DNA of 8,818 nt from contig CAMIWY010000044.1 in assembly GCA_946402595.1 (NCBI GenBank), forward strand, positions 1 through 8,818. The letters run 5' to 3'. The DNA is from an uncultured Clostridia bacterium (lineage in GTDB: Bacteria > Bacillota > Clostridia > Peptostreptococcales > Anaerovoracaceae). Below, one piece after another: positions 7,141 through 8,818 of the stretch. The position numbers and the translations under genes were made by a program. Every line of letters begins with the position of its first letter. Position 1 is the stretch's first letter. The notes under the pieces are model-generated. The model worked only from the letters and a program-made list of their open reading frames with translations, searched no databases and was not told where the DNA came from.

Positions 7141-7146
7141 CCTCCT
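7141..7146 (-). promoter_or_regulatory. Perfect Shine-Dalgarno sequence of atpB overlapping the atpA stop codon
   Basis: AGGAGG at 8-nt spacing before the atpB ATG. Its 5' end shares bases with the TAG stop of atpA, which favours re-initiation by the same ribosomes and balanced A:B synthesis (inference). Confidence 0.8.
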
Positions 7147-8818
7147 ACTCTACGACCTTTGCCATGTAAAAGTCTGAGATCTTTTTCTCCTGTGCTTCGA
7201 ACTCCGGAGTCTCGAACTCACATCCGTGCCAGTCAAGGAATTCCTGTCTGAGCTGGTTGAAGAATGCACGGATCTCTCTCTTGTCTGTGATATCGTATGT
7301 CCTTGTCAACGCATCATAGAGTCTGCCGAATTCCTTGCGCTGTCTCTCAGGCGAGCAGGCTTCATCGATAGGATCGAAGGAGTTCTGCTGCAGATATACT
7401 GCGTCGAGAAGTTCGCCCTTCTGGTATGTGATGTAGTCTTCGCTGGATGTACCTTCCTCGCCGACTACCTTCATCATCTGACCTACTTCGGTGCTCCTGA
7501 TGAGGATTGCACGGGCTCTGTTGACAAGATCCATATCTACAACGCCCTTGTACTTTGACCAGGAATCTACCGGATGGATAGCAGGGTACTTACGGGCATC
7601 TGAACGCTCTCTGGCAAGTCCGTGGAAAGCTCCTACTACCTTCAGTGTAGCCTGAGTTACAGGTTCTTCGAAGTTACCGCCGGCAGGTGATACGGTTCCG
7701 CCGATGGTGATAGATGCCTTGGTTCCGTCATTCAGGCGGACAACGCCGGCTCTCTCGTAGAATGCTGCAATTGTGGATTCGAGGTAAGCCGGGAACGCTT
7801 CTTCGCCCGGGATCTCCTCAAGACGGCCTGACATCTCACGCATCGCCTGAGCCCAGCGGCTTGTCGAGTCTGCGAGGAGCAGTACGTCGAGTCCCATCTG
7901 TCTGTAGTACTCAGCAAGTGTTACCGCTGTGTAGCAGGAAGCTTCTCTGGCGGCTACCGGCATGGATGATGTATTACAGATGATGATTGTTCTCTCCATG
8001 AGTGAACGGCCTGTTTTAGGGTCTTCCAGCTCAGGGAATTCCTTAAGTACTTCTACTACCTCGCCGGCACGCTCTCCGCAGGCAGCTACGATTACGATGT
8101 CAGCCTCGGAGTTCTTGGCCTGCATGTGCTGAAGTACTGTCTTGCCGGCTCCGAAAGGTCCCGGGGTACAGAATGTACCGCCCTTTGCTACCGGCAGGAA
8201 GGAATCGATACAGCGGATCTTGGTTACGAGCGGCTCTGTCGGACGCAGCTTTTCAGCGTAGCACTTTACTGCCTGCTTGATCGGCTGTGTGAATACCATC
8301 GAGAGTTCTTTCTCTTCACCTTTTGCATTTTCGATTACACATATAGTGGAGTGGACGTTGTATGAGCCCGCCTCCTTGATCGACTTCACAGTCCAGTCAT
8401 TTCCCTTAAGTGTGAAAGGAACCATGATGTGGTGTGTGAACAGACCTTCAGGTACAGTACCGACAGTATCGCCTGCCTGTACTTTATCTCCTATCTGAGC
8501 GACCGGTGTGAAGTCCCAGTCACGATCCGGAATGGCATCCAGATATACTCCTCTGTCCAGGAAGAATCCGCACTGATCTGCAAGTGCAGGCAGCGGGTTC
8601 TGCAGACCGTCATAAACCTGTGTCAGCAGTCCCGGACCCAGATCTACGCTCATCAGCTCTCCGGTGAACTCTACAGGATCACCTACCTTGATGCCGTTGG
8701 TCATTTCGTAGATCTGCATACTTACTTCCCCGTTATTGATACGGATTACCTCGCCCTTGAGGCGCTTATCATCAACGAGGATGTAACCAACTTCATTCTT
8801 GCGAACGGAGCCATCGAA
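7145..8818 (-). CDS. atpA: V-type ATPase catalytic subunit A (N-terminus cut by window edge)
   Basis: Catalytic subunit of the V-type ATPase head. The open frame covers 557 visible codons and runs off the right edge, so the true start lies outside. An internal ATG at 8717-8719 is not the start: the 33 codons before it (including NEVGYILVDDKRLKGEVIRI) encode conserved N-terminal beta-barrel sequence. Counting from the visible end, Walker A GPFGAGKT is at 220-227, the catalytic glutamate Glu249 lies in ACGERAGEV, and Walker B LLLADSTSRW gives Asp317. SGRLEEIPGEEAFPAYLEST and TIGGTVSPAGGNFEEPVTQ follow. GERAGE instead of GERGNE, and HGLARERSDARKYPAIHPVD, place it with the spirochaete/Chlamydia/Bacteroidetes type rather than the Enterococcus type. 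About 20-30 residues are probably missing. It is the first visible gene of the operon. Confidence 0.95.
   Translation of the reverse strand, partial: FDGSVRKNEVGYILVDDKRLKGEVIRINNGEVSMQIYEMTNGIKVGDPVEFTGELMSVDLGPGLLTQVYDGLQNPLPALADQCGFFLDRGVYLDAIPDRDWDFTPVAQIGDKVQAGDTVGTVPEGLFTHHIMVPFTLKGNDWTVKSIKEAGSYNVHSTICVIENAKGEEKELSMVFTQPIKQAVKCYAEKLRPTEPLVTKIRCIDSFLPVAKGGTFCTPGPFGAGKTVLQHMQAKNSEADIVIVAACGERAGEVVEVLKEFPELEDPKTGRSLMERTIIICNTSSMPVAAREASCYTAVTLAEYYRQMGLDVLLLADSTSRWAQAMREMSGRLEEIPGEEAFPAYLESTIAAFYERAGVVRLNDGTKASITIGGTVSPAGGNFEEPVTQATLKVVGAFHGLARERSDARKYPAIHPVDSWSKYKGVVDMDLVNRARAILIRSTEVGQMMKVVGEEGTSSEDYITYQKGELLDAVYLQQNSFDPIDEACSPERQRKEFGRLYDALTRTYDITDKREIRAFFNQLRQEFLDWHGCEFETPEFEAQEKKISDFYMAKVVE

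Overview
The window holds two tandem operons, both read on the minus strand (right to left). No gene on the plus strand is supported. The strongest hints to the host are an IlvB whose catalytic-glutamate segment reads RQEQNAGHAASG, a form I associate with Clostridia, clear AGGAGG-like ribosome binding sites before most genes, and balanced base composition. Together these suggest an anaerobic Bacillota (Clostridia-like) bacterium. A spirochaete or other anaerobe cannot be excluded, because the ATPase genes belong to a type shared with those groups.

Right part (2871-8818): a V-type (V/A-type) ATPase operon in the order A-B-D-I-K. The A subunit gene runs off the right edge, so its start is not in the window. 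The genes are tightly packed (3-16 bp gaps), each downstream gene has its own Shine-Dalgarno sequence, and the operon ends at a strong intrinsic terminator just after the proteolipid gene. A and B form the catalytic hexamer, D is the central shaft, I is the membrane stator with the ion half-channels, and K is the rotating proteolipid ring. The K sequence keeps the residues that bind sodium in the Enterococcus hirae ring, so sodium coupling is likely. The gene order and A/B/D sequence style match the ATPase of spirochaetes, Chlamydia and Bacteroidetes. The peripheral-stalk genes, if present, should lie beyond the right edge.

Middle (2716-2934): a 219-bp intergenic region holding the ATPase terminator, then a candidate promoter (perfect TTGACA, 19-bp spacer, TACAAT) with a small imperfect palindrome over its -10 element, and a leader of roughly 85 nt before ilvB. 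No T-box or attenuator is visible.

Left part (1-2715): ilvB-ilvN-azlC, encoding acetolactate synthase catalytic and regulatory subunits followed by the large subunit of an AzlCD-type branched-chain amino acid exporter. AzlC is cut by the left edge. Placing the first common enzyme of valine/leucine/isoleucine synthesis with an exporter suggests that synthesis and overflow export are expressed together.

This is mostly ordinary housekeeping DNA. I did not find an undescribed system. The points most worth a second look are the ATPase type in this apparent host, the true (unseen) AtpA start, the Trp-to-Tyr change in the IlvB substrate pocket and the ilvBN-azlC linkage.
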